A stretch of 64,000 nucleotides of DNA from Mixophyes australis (Eukaryota; Chordata; Amphibia; Anura; Limnodynastidae). Shown here in pieces: positions 31,415 to 41,979 of this stretch (the first letter of the stretch is position 1; each line of letters starts with the position of its first letter). The notes beneath the pieces are model-generated. The model saw only the letters and a list, made by a program, of their open reading frames with translations, made no database searches and was not told where the DNA came from. The DNA lies in contig JAVHZZ010000060.1 in NCBI GenBank assembly GCA_036250195.1, forward strand, positions 124,001-188,000, given 5' to 3'. The position numbers and the translations under genes were made by a program.

Positions 31415-34400
31415 GTTAAATGTCTTGTCTACTATATTATATATGGAAGATTGTTGTTCAATTCTAAATTGAGGCACAGGTTAAGCTTCAACACATGTGA
31501 CAATGCGCTTATGTTGTAATATTGTTACATTTTAGTTATATTATAAGTAATATTCAGTCTTTATTCCTAGCCTCCCAACTTTTGCATTCCCCGAATCAAA
31601 ACAAAACACAGTTTGCAGCAGTGCGTCCATAAATGGAGGTGTGGTCACATCACAATGGGTGCGTGGCCACACCCTCATGGGCACCCTTTACCCTCCTCCC
31701 CTAACAACGCCAAAGATTTTAGTCTCTTCTATGTATAAAGATGTACATGTAATATTATGGGCCAGATTCATGTTCAGACTTATCTTGCGTGAAATAGACC
31801 TGCACTTGCTCCAAAACGGACTTTACTCCAATTAACGCAATTGCATGTAATTCATGTCCAAAGCAAATGACACTTACAACTGCCTACAACACATAAGGGA
31901 ACAATGGTGGCAAGGTTTTTCTCCTGGACAAAACCATGTTACAATGCAAGGGGTGAAAATAGGGTTATTATTTAGCACATAAGATAAATACTGGCTGTTT
32001 TTCATGTAACACACAAATACTTGATAGCTTTAATTTTACACTGAAATTGAAAGTTGATCTAGGACATGCCCAACCCCAACTATAAATCTACCATGACATT
32101 TTAAATTTGCCTCCCACTCCAAGGCAACATGGTTTTGCCAAGATGCAAAGTTACTCCTTTTTTTACTTATTTTCTTTTCCTTAACTAATCAGGCCCATTG
32201 TATGTACAATATGCATTAAGGAGATCTTGATTTATGTATTTAATGTAAAAAAAAATATAAATATGATTATACTGTTTAGAGTTGTTCATCATTTTTTTTC
32301 TAGGCTTTATTTAAATACCTTATATTGCACATACGCTTGTGTGTATACTGCGCTGTGCTCTGTTAATGTACAACATGTAACGTTTAGGCAGATTGCACTT
32401 ACACCCAGATTCAAACTGAAACACATCTTGATGTCCGCTTGGATTTGAATATGGGTTCCGTGATCTTTTCTTAAGAGCAAGTTAGGTACAAGTGGCGTTC
32501 GGACTTGAATCAGGCCCTATATGAGCCTCCTCTTCAGGGTTCTCATGTTTCCCTAACATGATCCTCACCAGGTAGTGGTCCAGGTACCAGTTATTCCCAC
32601 CAATGGTTCTTTAACATCCATCTTGCAAAGAGCCTGTGGTATGAATCAGCAGTCATTTTTATACCAGTATCATGTAAATTTCATCACTTAAATTCAAAGT
32701 TGAAATGTATTAATAGTCTCTAGTAACCTCTGTCCTTGTTATTCCAATTCACTGGCTTTCCTTTGTATTGAGAGTCATTCATTTGTTTCCCTCCTACAGT
32801 ATGTTTGTAATGACATTTACTTTTTATTTTCCCGGTTGTCTTAGGAGAGTGTATCAAGCCCGAAGTCACCACCACAGGGATTTTATGTGGGCTCCAGCTC
32901 GGAGGTATTTTCTACATATATAACTTTCTAAAGATATAAGTCTTTCCATCAGTGGACTCTTCATTTTATATTTACTTATTTTACACGAATGGTATATGGT
33001 TGAGGTTGAAGCCATAGGTCCTGGTGGTAATGGGATGGTGGGTGGTCTACAGCAACATCAAACTGTGTGGTGTGGTAAGACAAAAAATGAAATCCAGTTC
33101 CCTGGATGAGTGTAATTAAAGTTATTGCCCCCTTGTTGTTCATAATTAATCCCTAAATGATATTAATTAATATTAGTGCCCCCTTGATGATTATAAATTA
33201 TAATAGTGCCCCCTTAATGATATAATTATTTTAGGGTTTCTCTCTTTTTTTGTCTCTCTTGTGTCCAGCACCTGTTCACGCAGTGTGTGCAGGGAGGCTC
33301 CTGACGTGACGTAATAACGCTGTCATACTTAGGGGAGCCGGGGGCCCCTGCATACAGTCACATCTGGGACTAGGTGCTGCTGGCAATTAAGATGGCAATT
33401 TTTAAAGGAGAACCCCGGCGTGATCTGTGTATCTGCTAAAATGTAACATTCTCAACTTGTATAAGTTAATGGTAGATGCAACTCATTTAGGAAATAGGAC
33501 AGACTGTATAGGCGAGCATCACATATCTGGGGTTAACCACATTTACTTTTTATGTTCCCGGTTGTCTTAGGAGAGTGTATCAAGACCGCAGTCACCACCG
33601 CGGGTATTTTATATGGGCTCCAGCTCGGAGGTATTTTCTACATATATAACTTTCTAAAGATATAAGTCTTCCCATCAGCGGACTCTTCATTTTATATTTA
33701 TTTATTTTACACCAATGGTATATGTTTGAGGTTGAAGCCATGTGTTGAGAGACTTTCATTTTTAAAACCCATATACTTCCTCCTACAATATGTTTGTAAT
33801 GACAATTACTTTTACTGCCCCCGGTTGTCTTAGGAAGATGTACCAAGCGCCGGATCAGCACCTCCAGGAGTACATTTGGATTCCAGCTTGCGAGTAAGTA
33901 TTGTCTAGGTATACAGCTTTCTAAACATATAAATCAGCGGACTCTTCACAGATTGAATATGGTTGAGGTTGATGGGGCATGTTAGCAGTGGGTGGTCTAC
34001 ACCAACAGCGAGCTGGGTGGAGGGCTGGAGCAAAGATGAAATCCAGTACTTCTCAGGTACCAGATGCAAACATCCGATCTCTATTATCTGTCTGCTAATA
34101 TGGTTCATTTCTATATCTGACCTTGAGAAAACTATCCTGTTCAGTCGTCACAATGACCGAAATATACTGTCTCCCGTTTTCTTTCTTGTCCTGGATTCAT
34201 AGAACTCCCTTCCACTTACTTGTATAAGTATGAATGGAAGAGGTGTAACATAATCTACAAGAGTAGATCAGTTAGATCTGAATATTCCCAACGGTCTGTG
34301 AGGTCATTTTGGTGAATGATGTTTGAGAACAGAGATGTCTCATGTTTATAATGACATTTACTTTTTCTGCATCCTGTTTTCTTAGTGTCGTGCACCAACA

Positions 34401-35422
34401 CCGGATACAGCTTTAGAAAAATATCTTCTGAATTACACCTTTAAGGTATGTTCTAGATATACAACTTTTTAAAATATAAGTCTTCCCATCAGTAGACTCT
34501 CCATATTATATTTATTTGACACAGATGGAATATGGTTGAGGTCATGGGCCTTGCTGGTTGGTGATGGTGGGTGGTCTACAGCAATGTGTACATATCAGAT
34601 ATCTATTATGCTCCTGTTAATATGAATAATTTCTATATCTGCACCTGATAAAACTATGCTGCCCAGTCATCACAATGTATAAAATATTCTGTCTTCTTCT
34701 TACTCACCCACTTGTATGAGTATGAATGGATGAGGTGTAAAGTAATCTCCTTCAGTAGATCATTTCGACCTGAATAGATCTGACAGTTCATAAGGCCACT
34801 ATGGGGAAAGATGTTTGAGAACAGAGATCTCACATCTATAATAGAGTTCTCTGGAATCAAATTGAATAAGAAAAGGTTTCGTAGAGAGAGTGCTTGTTAT
34901 GTGGCCATGGTGCACTGCTGGATTACTGACAGTGATGCCTCAATCCCTGACCGTGGTGATAGTATGGTGATGGTGATAGTATGATGTTTAAGGGCAAGTT
35001 ACTCCACCCAGTGCAGAAACACAGGGCCAGGCCAGTGCCTCCTATAGAGAAGCACATGGCAGCAATCTGCACCCAGGAACTTCTAAGATAAGAGAATTAT
35101 ACAGGTCACTCTTTCTTGCTTTAAAGACATAAGAAGTTGGGCAGTCAGGTGACATTTTTCGGACTTTGAGGTCATTACTCATAAGATCTGGTTGACCTGC
35201 TGTCATCATATTGTGAATGTAGCAAAGGAGGCAGAGCTAGATTAAGGATTTGGGGGGCCCAGGGTACTTAAGAGAGGGGGGCCCTATGGTCTACCGTTAA
35301 CAGCACAGTGCCATCATTCAGGGAGAGAGTTACTAAGTCACATAGTTCTAAACCTACTACAATAATACACTATTAAATGTCATGTATGTATGTATATATA
35401 TATATATATGTGTATATATAAA

Positions 35423-35457
<35 letters not shown>

Positions 35458-38191
35458 ATAATGTAGTAATGTAGTAATCTATGTATGAAATGTAAAATTT
35501 ACATAAATTCAAATTTGCAATATCATCCTAGACCCTAGTAACTCCTACTCTTGTTATAACAATTCACTGGATTTTCTCTGTATTCATTTTTAAAACCCAT
35601 ATTCTCTCTCTGTAATAACATTTACTTTTTCTACTCCTTGTTGTCCTATTAGTGCGCACCAAGACTGGAGTCACCGCCCCCAGGATTTTATCTGGATCAC
35701 AGCTCGGAGGTATTTACTAAGATACAACTTTCTAAAAATATAAGTCTTCCCATCAGTGACCACTTCACATTATATTAATTTTACACAGATGGAACATAAT
35801 TGAAGTTGAGGCCATTGGGCCTTGGTGGTGGTGGCGGTGGGAGGTCTAAAGCAACAGCAAGCTGGGTGGAGGGGTGGAGGGGTGGCGCAGAAAAATGGAA
35901 TCCAGTTCAGATACCAGGTACAGCAGAGGATATGTGGAAAAATCAGATTTCTATTATGCTTCTGCTTATATGAGTAATTTTTATATCTGGGCTTGCAAAA
36001 CATTTAGATTTCTGTTGAGAACATGACAAAATATCCTACCCCACACTTGCTGCCTAGGTGTGATCTTTGGCTCAAAACTATCCTTTATTCCCCACATCCC
36101 ATCTCTATCTCTCTGACCCCCTGACCAACATTGCTGTGTGACTGGATCATATAGCCCACTGAGCACTTTTTACAGTTGCAATCTGACCAATATACAATAT
36201 ATAGCACTTAACCTCATGTATCAAACTTACATTGTCCCATAGGTTGTAAGCTTGTGAGCAGGGTCCTCTTACTTCTCTGTCTGTCTGTATTACCCAGTAC
36301 TGTTTTATTACTGTTTGTATCCATTTGTAAAGCACTATGGAATATGCTGGCGCTATATAAATAAATGATGATGATGATAGTACCAGAGGTAGCAAAAGTC
36401 AACACAAAGCCCAGGAGTAGAGCTGGACATCGGGAAATCTTCTACCTCCTGATAAAATTGATCTCTTTAGGATCGAGTGTTTGATTCCTGAGGGTTTCCC
36501 ATTTCATGCAACGTTTGTAAATATCTGCTAAATTACACTATCAGTTACTCTGATATCCTACTATTAGTCTGGGGATGGTCTTCTCATTTGTTTGGTTCAC
36601 GTGAAGTGCTATCCTGTTTTACGAGTACTAGGAATGTATCTTTGGCTGTAGCTCCTAAAATTTCAGTCCATTATTGGTATTTGGCTTCAGCATGTAGATT
36701 AATGTAACAGACGCAACACAAATATAATCTGCCATGTTTGTTAAACCATGCGCATGTCTTTTTGGCTTTGTCTACCTGTTTCTTTTATTAAGCTGACATT
36801 CTGCTATCTATATGTCCTCTGTTTCATTTCTGTCCAATGCCGTCTACTTCTACTACTAGGAATGTCTTGTTATGATTGGTTACTACAAGTTACAGCTCAT
36901 CTGTGATATCTCCATCAGCTTAAAAAAACAAAACAACTTAATGCACATGCAGCCCCAGGAGTGAATTGCGTAAAACTAATGGTTGCTTCATGGTTAAGAT
37001 ATTGTACCTGTGTACATGGTTTACCCCATTGTGTAGTCATTCTTTTCATATGCATACATTTTATCAACAGTCAGAATTCTCAGCATCTGATGAAGTGAAG
37101 ACAACTGAAGATGCTGGATGTGAAGTTCCCATCAATGAGGTATGGTGGCTTTTTGACTTCATATTTAGATGGATTCTATTATCCTCTGCAAAAGGTCTGA
37201 TTGGAGGAAACAGATAGATCAGGGGGCGGCTTTGCTAAGTGCAGATAAGGCGCACAACTGTGTCTAGTTTTGCACTGTTATTTTAATGAGCTAGTTTGGG
37301 AGGAGAAGCTGCTTTTAGGGAAGCAACTGAATGTTTTGATGTTTGTATATGAGCCTTAGAGCTTCTGTAGTTCATCACATGACTTTATTAGAACACATAA
37401 TGGTTAAGGAAGCTGGTAAAATTCATTATGTCCGCACAATTTGTGCTCTTTAATTAAGTTACATTCAGAGGAGGGAATTCAATTGACAGCATTACTCGTG
37501 AGAATAAAGCGTTCCTTGCACTATTAATGTTACTACGGTAATAGTGCACATTATTACCGTTAGTACGGTAATCTCAACATTGATTTTCGCTTGCAGCTCT
37601 GAAAGCCTTGAGTAGAGAGCCGCGTTAAAATTATCGTACTAACGATAATAGGGCTTGGGCTGCGTTATTCTCATGAGTAACGCTGCCAATTGAATTCCCC
37701 CATAGAACATCCAGGCCTGCGATAATAACTAATCCTTGTTACATTTACTAAGATCAGTATCAGTTTTCTTAGCAGGCTTGGACTCAAACTTTTTTCCCCT
37801 ACAGAATACACATGAGAAACAGACAGCAACAGAACGTCTTCATGCTGTATGCAGCTTGGTCTCAGACTGTACACCATCCCCACCAGAAAGACCGCATGCC
37901 TCAATTGACAACATCCCTTCTTCCGTTCCCGTGGTCATCACTACATCACCGCAGGTGGACACAAGAGAGATCACCATCGAGAATGATGCACAAGCAGATT
38001 TTTCATTCTTCTGTTTGTGCTCATGGTGCTGCCTTCCAGCAGACCAGCAGCAGCGGAGGCAACAGCAAACATCTGGCCCCCGGAGATCTCGTCTTCAGTC
38101 CCTGTGGAGGTGGATTCGTAAAAGATGTGGAAGGGTGGTTTCTGCGAGCAACATCAGTGGAAACCAAGACAATGGCAGCGCTGGGAACTGA
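31323..38191 (+). CDS. Unassigned eight-exon gene (276-aa product) with tandem 60-bp exons
   Basis: Exons: 31,323-31,414 (ATG at 31,337), 32,845-32,904, 33,571-33,630, 33,834-33,893, 34,386-34,445, 35,653-35,709, 37,071-37,139, 37,805-38,191. Every intron starts GT and ends AG after a pyrimidine tract, all junctions are phase 0, and the frame is open throughout, giving 26+20+20+20+20+19+23+128 residues. Exons 2-6 are variants of a 19-20 residue unit with core SP.SPPPGFY.(G/D).SSE, and their introns are homologous too, so they arose by repeated exon-plus-intron duplication. The C-terminal exon has a Cys/Trp cluster (FFCLCSWCCLP) followed by a basic stretch (RRSRLQSLWRWIRKRCGR), perhaps a membrane- or nucleic-acid-binding tail. 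There is no signal peptide. I do not recognise the family. Nearby repeats lie only in introns. Weak point: donor GAG|GTTAAA of exon 1. Confidence 0.7.
31759..32196. mobile_element. MITE, GGGCC(T/A)GATTCAT family
   Basis: Starts GGGCCAGATTCATG and ends AACTAATCAGGCCC, with an interior shared with 29,534-29,835. A clear target duplication is not seen. It lies in intron 1 of the gene. Confidence 0.65.
32845..32904 (+). CDS. Unassigned gene exon 2 (60-bp unit)
   Basis: Reads ESVSSPKSPPQGFYVGSSSE between GTTGTCTTAG and GTATTTTC. Confidence 0.72.
33571..33630 (+). CDS. Unassigned gene exon 3 (60-bp unit)
   Basis: Reads ESVSRPQSPPRVFYMGSSSE between GTTGTCTTAG and GTATTTTC. With its flanks it is nearly identical to exon 2, the most recent duplicate. 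Confidence 0.72.
33834..33893 (+). CDS. Unassigned gene exon 4 (60-bp unit)
   Basis: Reads EDVPSAGSAPPGVHLDSSLR, acceptor GTTGTCTTAG, donor GTAAGT (the best donor of the set). Confidence 0.72.
34386..34445 (+). CDS. Unassigned gene exon 5 (60-bp unit, most diverged)
   Basis: Reads CRAPTPDTALEKYLLNYTFK, acceptor TTTTCTTAG, donor GTATGT. The Pro-Pro-Gly-Phe core is lost, but intron flanks still match the others. Confidence 0.65.
35393..35450. repeat. TA microsatellite
   Basis: TA/TG runs in intron 5 of the eight-exon gene. Confidence 0.9.
35653..35709 (+). CDS. Unassigned gene exon 6 (57-bp unit)
   Basis: Reads CAPRLESPPPGFYLDHSSE between TCCTATTAG and GTATTTAC. One codon shorter than its sister exons, still phase 0. 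Confidence 0.7.
36020..36380 (+). mobile_element. CR1/L2-type LINE 3' end
   Basis: Plus-strand remnant LGVIFGSKLSFIPHIPS-like (about 36,054-36,100), then TTGTAAGCTTGTGAGCAGGG and GCGCTATATAAATAAATGAT with a GAT tail at 36,367-36,378. It lies in an intron of the eight-exon gene, same strand. 36,381-37,070 after it shows nothing else recognisable. Confidence 0.8.
37071..37139 (+). CDS. Unassigned gene exon 7
   Basis: 69 bp reading SEFSASDEVKTTEDAGCEVP then INE. Acidic. Acceptor TATCAACAG, donor GTATGG. Confidence 0.65.
37471..37701. mobile_element. MITE with about 38-bp inverted ends
   Basis: Starts GAGGGAATTCAATTGACAGC and ends GCTGCCAATTGAATTCCCCC. Inner palindromic words (ACTACGGTAATAGTGC, TATCGTACTAACGATA) recur. 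It lies in the last intron of the eight-exon gene. Confidence 0.75.
37805..38191 (+). CDS. Unassigned gene exon 8 (terminal coding exon)
   Basis: 387 bp after acceptor TTTTCCCCTACAG, beginning NTHEKQTATERLHAV. It has a Ser/Pro-rich middle (SDCTPSPPERPHASI), the Cys/Trp cluster FFCLCSWCCLP, a Gln/Arg segment (DQQQRRQQQTSGPRR), and ends GNQDNGSAGN then TGA. Another frame is open to 38,246, but only this one matches the phase of all upstream exons. Confidence 0.68.
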   Translation, partial: NTHEKQTATERLHAVCSLVSDCTPSPPERPHASIDNIPSSVPVVITTSPQVDTREITIENDAQADFSFFCLCSWCCLPADQQQRRQQQTSGPRRSRLQSLWRWIRKRCGRVVSASNISGNQDNGSAGN

Positions 38192-38929
38192 GAAATACCA
38201 TCATGCGGCATACAGGGTGAGCTCATGTCTTGCACTGAAGGGTTAAGTTGTTACATAGTCTGATTCTACACATACTAACCTAGGAAACACCTATATTGTA
38301 CTGATGCACTATCCACAATGTTCTACACATATATACACCAAGAAAATAATAATCAGATTCTGTTGGCTGAATCCCAAGGATTCAACTGAACACAAATCTT
38401 CCTAAACCTGCAAGGAATTATCCACATTTTAATCTAAATTCAGGATTCTGTACATCAATATATTTTACATATAATACATTTTCCACATTTAGAAATATAG
38501 CTGTAACATAAGTCTTCTAGTTTTACTCTTTCCTTCACCATCAGCCATCTAAAGATACAATATATTTACATAAATTAGTGGTCTTAAGTATGGATTTAAC
38601 CAAATCTACCAGAGATCTTTAATTCTTCATATAAAACCTGCACATACTACAAATGTATTAGAAACATGAAATTATCTGATAGAAGAGGACTGGTGACTGT
38701 ATCCGTCAGTGCAAGACATTTCCCCTGTTCATGAGCACGGAAAGATGGACACTGTTGCTGATTTAACACCAGATGTTTCATATAGATATATAAATATATA
38801 AATATATAGATCTATTTGTTTAATTTAGATATACAGATATAGATGTTTATGTAATATGCTTAAAATATTGGTAGTTACAAAAAAACAAAAAAAACAAAAA
38901 AATTATTATAAGAGTAAGAGGGCTGGGAT
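38192..38929. other. Probable 3' UTR or intergenic
   Basis: No gene, and no clear AATAAA close to the stop codon. Candidate AATAAT-type words occur at about 38,345. AT-rich with short TATATAAATATA runs near 38,780. Confidence 0.35.
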
Positions 38930-40030
38930 TAGAAGTGATATAAACACTGAGGGTGCATGTAGATGAAAAGGTTAAGGTGACTGGCGGGTCAGGTTCAGGG
39001 CAGGATCATGCGTCCTCCCTGGCAGGTCATCGAGTGTCCCCTGCACGATTGCCTCAAATTTAGTTGACCCAGGTCAGCGAGCAGGTCCAGTCGCGGTCGG
39101 CTGACCGTAGTTTGTTTACTTTAGCACTGTTGGTGGATGCGGGGACTGCGGCTCCTGGGCCGGGGAGCTCTCTTTCTGTTTCTCCCTCTGCAGGTTCGGC
39201 TGGTTGTGTGACATCAGGTCAGAGGTCTGGGCGTGCTTCTTATGCGGAAGCCGCATCTACGGCCATGGTGGGCCCGTCATCACGTGTGGAAGGTGGTAGT
39301 CGTGGATCAGTTGGTGAGCATGCCAGTAGGGTGTCTGGTTCTAGCTCTGATTCCAGCTCTTCTACCTCTGGGAGTGAGGTTCCGGCCAGGTCTGGGAGGG
39401 CAGACACAAGATTGATGAAGCTCCTGGAGAGGAAGTTGTGTAGTACCTGCCATAGGGCGGGGTTGGAAGGTGTTGGTTCCAATGAAGGAAGCAGGATATT
39501 GAGGGACGATGTGGTGCGCTGTTCCAATACAGCCGTCAGGGGGATATTAGGGGCCGGGTGCGTGGTAAGATAGGCACAGGTTGTTTTGTGAATATGTTTG
39601 CCATCACTAATAAGGCTACAGATGATTTGGCAGCATCAAGGTCATGCTCTGGCGTGTTGACGAGGCATATCGAGAAAATGTCATACCTGGTTATTGAAAT
39701 TGACACTGTTGCAGGGTGTTGTAAGCTTCCAATGGAGAAAGTTGAGGGGTGTGATTGATTCATTTCAGGGTAAGTGTAAGGTGCAGTAAAAACAGGTGCA
39801 GTCACTGCTTGGCCTGCTTTATTTTGCTTGTAGAGTGATAACCATGGGTAGGGTTTTTTGCCAGAAGTTAGAGAGTGCTACGGTTGGGATTACAAAAGCA
39901 AGGCATTTTGTGAGGATATCCAAGGAAATTAGAGATTATATGGCTATGTGGTGCATGTTCTTGGAAAATTTTAAATGAGTTTGAAGCTGCTTTGTTTCGG
40001 CTTGAGTGTTTAAAGGCTTTTTTCATGGCT
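38930..40030 (+). mobile_element. Ngaro fragment I: Gag-like frame plus RT thumb
   Basis: An open frame at 39,064-39,573 (169 codons, Ser/Gly-rich, DSSSSTSGSE) resembles the Gag-like ORF1 of Ngaro elements. It is followed by reverse-transcriptase C-terminal pieces: SYLVIEIDTVAGCCKLPMEK (about 39,679) and LGLLYFACRVITMGRVF then KARHFVRISKEIRDYMAMW (39,800-39,960). The RT palm is deleted. A diverged terminal repeat (GATATAAACACTGAGGG) starts at about 38,937. Confidence 0.75.
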
Positions 40031-40844
40031 TTCAGAAATACAACAGAGGGATTGAATGAGACCGAGGTGATATAAACACTGAGGGGGCAGGCAGAGGAAA
40101 AAGTACAGGCATACCAGGAGTTAACTTATCTGGGTTGTGGTAGAAATCTGAGTTATCCAATCAGTGGAGCCGGAAGGGGAGGGGTTTGCTTTCCTGAGGA
40201 GGCTTATAACATATAGGAAAAGGATGTGACTTCCTCTTGCCGGATAGATTTGTTAAGTGAGTATGGGCTCTCTGCTGTCCTGGTTAGTATTGCTACATAA
40301 ACTGTTTTTTCACTGTGTTTTTTAACTGTGTTATACTGTTTTTGGTATTGCATTTATTGCTGTTATCGTGGTAATTTAAGTTGTATTTTCAGTGTTCTTT
40401 TCTTTTCACATTTTTTCCCAATCCATTCTCCTCCTTGTTTTCTCCACCTTATCTTTTTCCCCTAGTTCTTGTCCCTGCCTCCCCCCCTTTCCCCTCTCTC
40501 TTTTTCTTGTTTGTTTTTTGTTACCTTTTCCTTCCCCCATTATGCTCCGGGCCAAGAGAGTTAGGGTTCCACCCCACCGCCTCCCTGAGGCTTGTTCCCC
40601 CCCCTCGGCCCTTAGTAAGCAGCGAGCCCAGATCCGGGCCTCGCCGACGGGTGTTTCCTCTTCCTCCCTCTCGGGTAGTGGGGTGGGTGTCCCCGGCGGT
40701 TCCGCGGCGGCTAGAAAAGTTTCTGCGCATGCGCGATGACGCGCACGCACGCGCATGCGCGTCAGTCCATCCCGATTCCGGCGGCCATGTTAGATGCGGG
40801 CGCTCCAGGAGCGCCCGTGGATGCCCCTGCAGCCCAGTAGAATT

Positions 40845-41121
40845 GACAAGGTTGTATAGGGATATGTCTCCTGCTCCCGGTGGTTATTGGCTTAGACATA
40901 GTAATGGTTTTCCCCTTACAAAGTTTCAATTTTCAGCGGTATTCAAAATATGCGTGGTTAAGCTTGGTTTGAGTGCAGCGGACTATGGAACGCATTCCTT
41001 TAGGATAGGGGCAGCTACGGTAGCGGCAGAAGAAGGTGTGTCTGAGCAGAGCATTATGGCTTTGGGTAGATGGAAGTCTAAGTGTTTTAAGCGGTATGTC
41101 AGGCCAGCTGTGGCGCTCTAG
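40845..41121 (+). pseudogene. Ngaro tyrosine recombinase C-terminus
   Basis: Reads TRLYRDMSPAPGGYWLRHSN, then LGLSAADYGTHSFRIGAATV, AAEEGVSEQSIMALGRWKSK and CFKRYVRPAVAL-stop. Conserved Arg (HSFR) and Tyr (KRYVRP) are intact. The N-terminal half, with the first catalytic Arg, is removed by the internal deletion. Confidence 0.85.
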
Positions 41122-41407
41122 CCTTAGACAGGGCGATGTAATAAGGCTGACCTATGACGTTGCGTTGCTTACCTTGTTGAAAGGGAGCGCGGAGGGTTTT
41201 GCCATTTCTTTTCTCCGGGGGCCTGATTGGCGGTGGCACCCCGGGGTTTCCGGTTTTACCTCCGCATGGGTCACCCTGCGTTATGCGCGAATGTGGCATT
41301 TTTTTGTTTTCAGTATTATTTATGTTTTACGTTTTGCCATTTAATTTACTACTAATAAATTACTCCATGTTGCAGGTGTACGTCAGGATGGGAGGAGTAT
41401 TTGACTG

Positions 41408-41938
41408 GTAGGCCATTCATTTGTTTTTTGGGACGGTAAGAGCGGCCCTGCTCATGATGTGAGCAAATTTTCCAGGGCGGAGTCAATAAGATGGATAGGT
41501 GTTAGGGGTATGCGTTGGGCATCTCTGTTGAAGATACTAAAAGACACCGAGAGTAGGTTTGGGCGCCCTTTAGAACTTGTAATTCACCTTGGGGGGAATG
41601 ACCTGGGTAAGTGGTCCAGTTTAGAGCTCATTGAACATATAAGATCTGATGTCGGGGCCATTAAGTTACATTGGCCAACAGTTCACCTTACATGGTCCGA
41701 TATTATCCCTAGGCGCAATTGGAGAGGGGCGGATAAACCAGCACGGATTGAGAAAGCTTGTGGGAAGGTAAATAGGGCGGTTCGGAAGATCTTTCAGGAA
41801 GTAGGTGGTGGCTACATTAGTTATCCGTCCATAAGGGCTGTGTTGACGCAGTACTATAGGCCCGATGGTGTACATTTGTCTGATTTGGGTATGGCATACT
41901 TTATAGAGCAGATATTTGGTTTTCTTGTTTGGCTATGA
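41408..41938 (+). CDS. Ngaro SGNH-hydrolase-like frame
   Basis: Reads VGHSFVFWDGKSGPAHDVSK with the GHS motif, later ELVIHLGGNDLGKW (the Asn block) and YYRPDGVHLSDLGMAYF (the DxxH block with His). These are the SGNH/GDSL esterase blocks, recorded for Ngaro elements. A TGA precedes VGHS where the related copy at 44,460 has TGG, so the frame as it stands could start at Met 41,459 without the Ser block. Its role in the element is unknown. Confidence 0.75.
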   Translation, partial: VGHSFVFWDGKSGPAHDVSKFSRAESIRWIGVRGMRWASLLKILKDTESRFGRPLELVIHLGGNDLGKWSSLELIEHIRSDVGAIKLHWPTVHLTWSDIIPRRNWRGADKPARIEKACGKVNRAVRKIFQEVGGGYISYPSIRAVLTQYYRPDGVHLSDLGMAYFIEQIFGFLVWL

Positions 41939-41979
41939 GAGGTCGGTTGGTGGCGGGCTGCGGTTCCTGGTGGGAAACC

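Noticed and set aside
37812..38246. 144-codon alternative frame overlapping the last exon of the eight-exon gene
   Set aside because: Out of phase with all upstream exons, and it lacks continuity at the 37,805 acceptor.
40381..40844. Leader of the 246-codon frame as a separate N-terminal domain
   Set aside because: The C-terminus is a recombinase, but the leader is Ngaro 5' sequence joined by an internal deletion, so the fusion is accidental.
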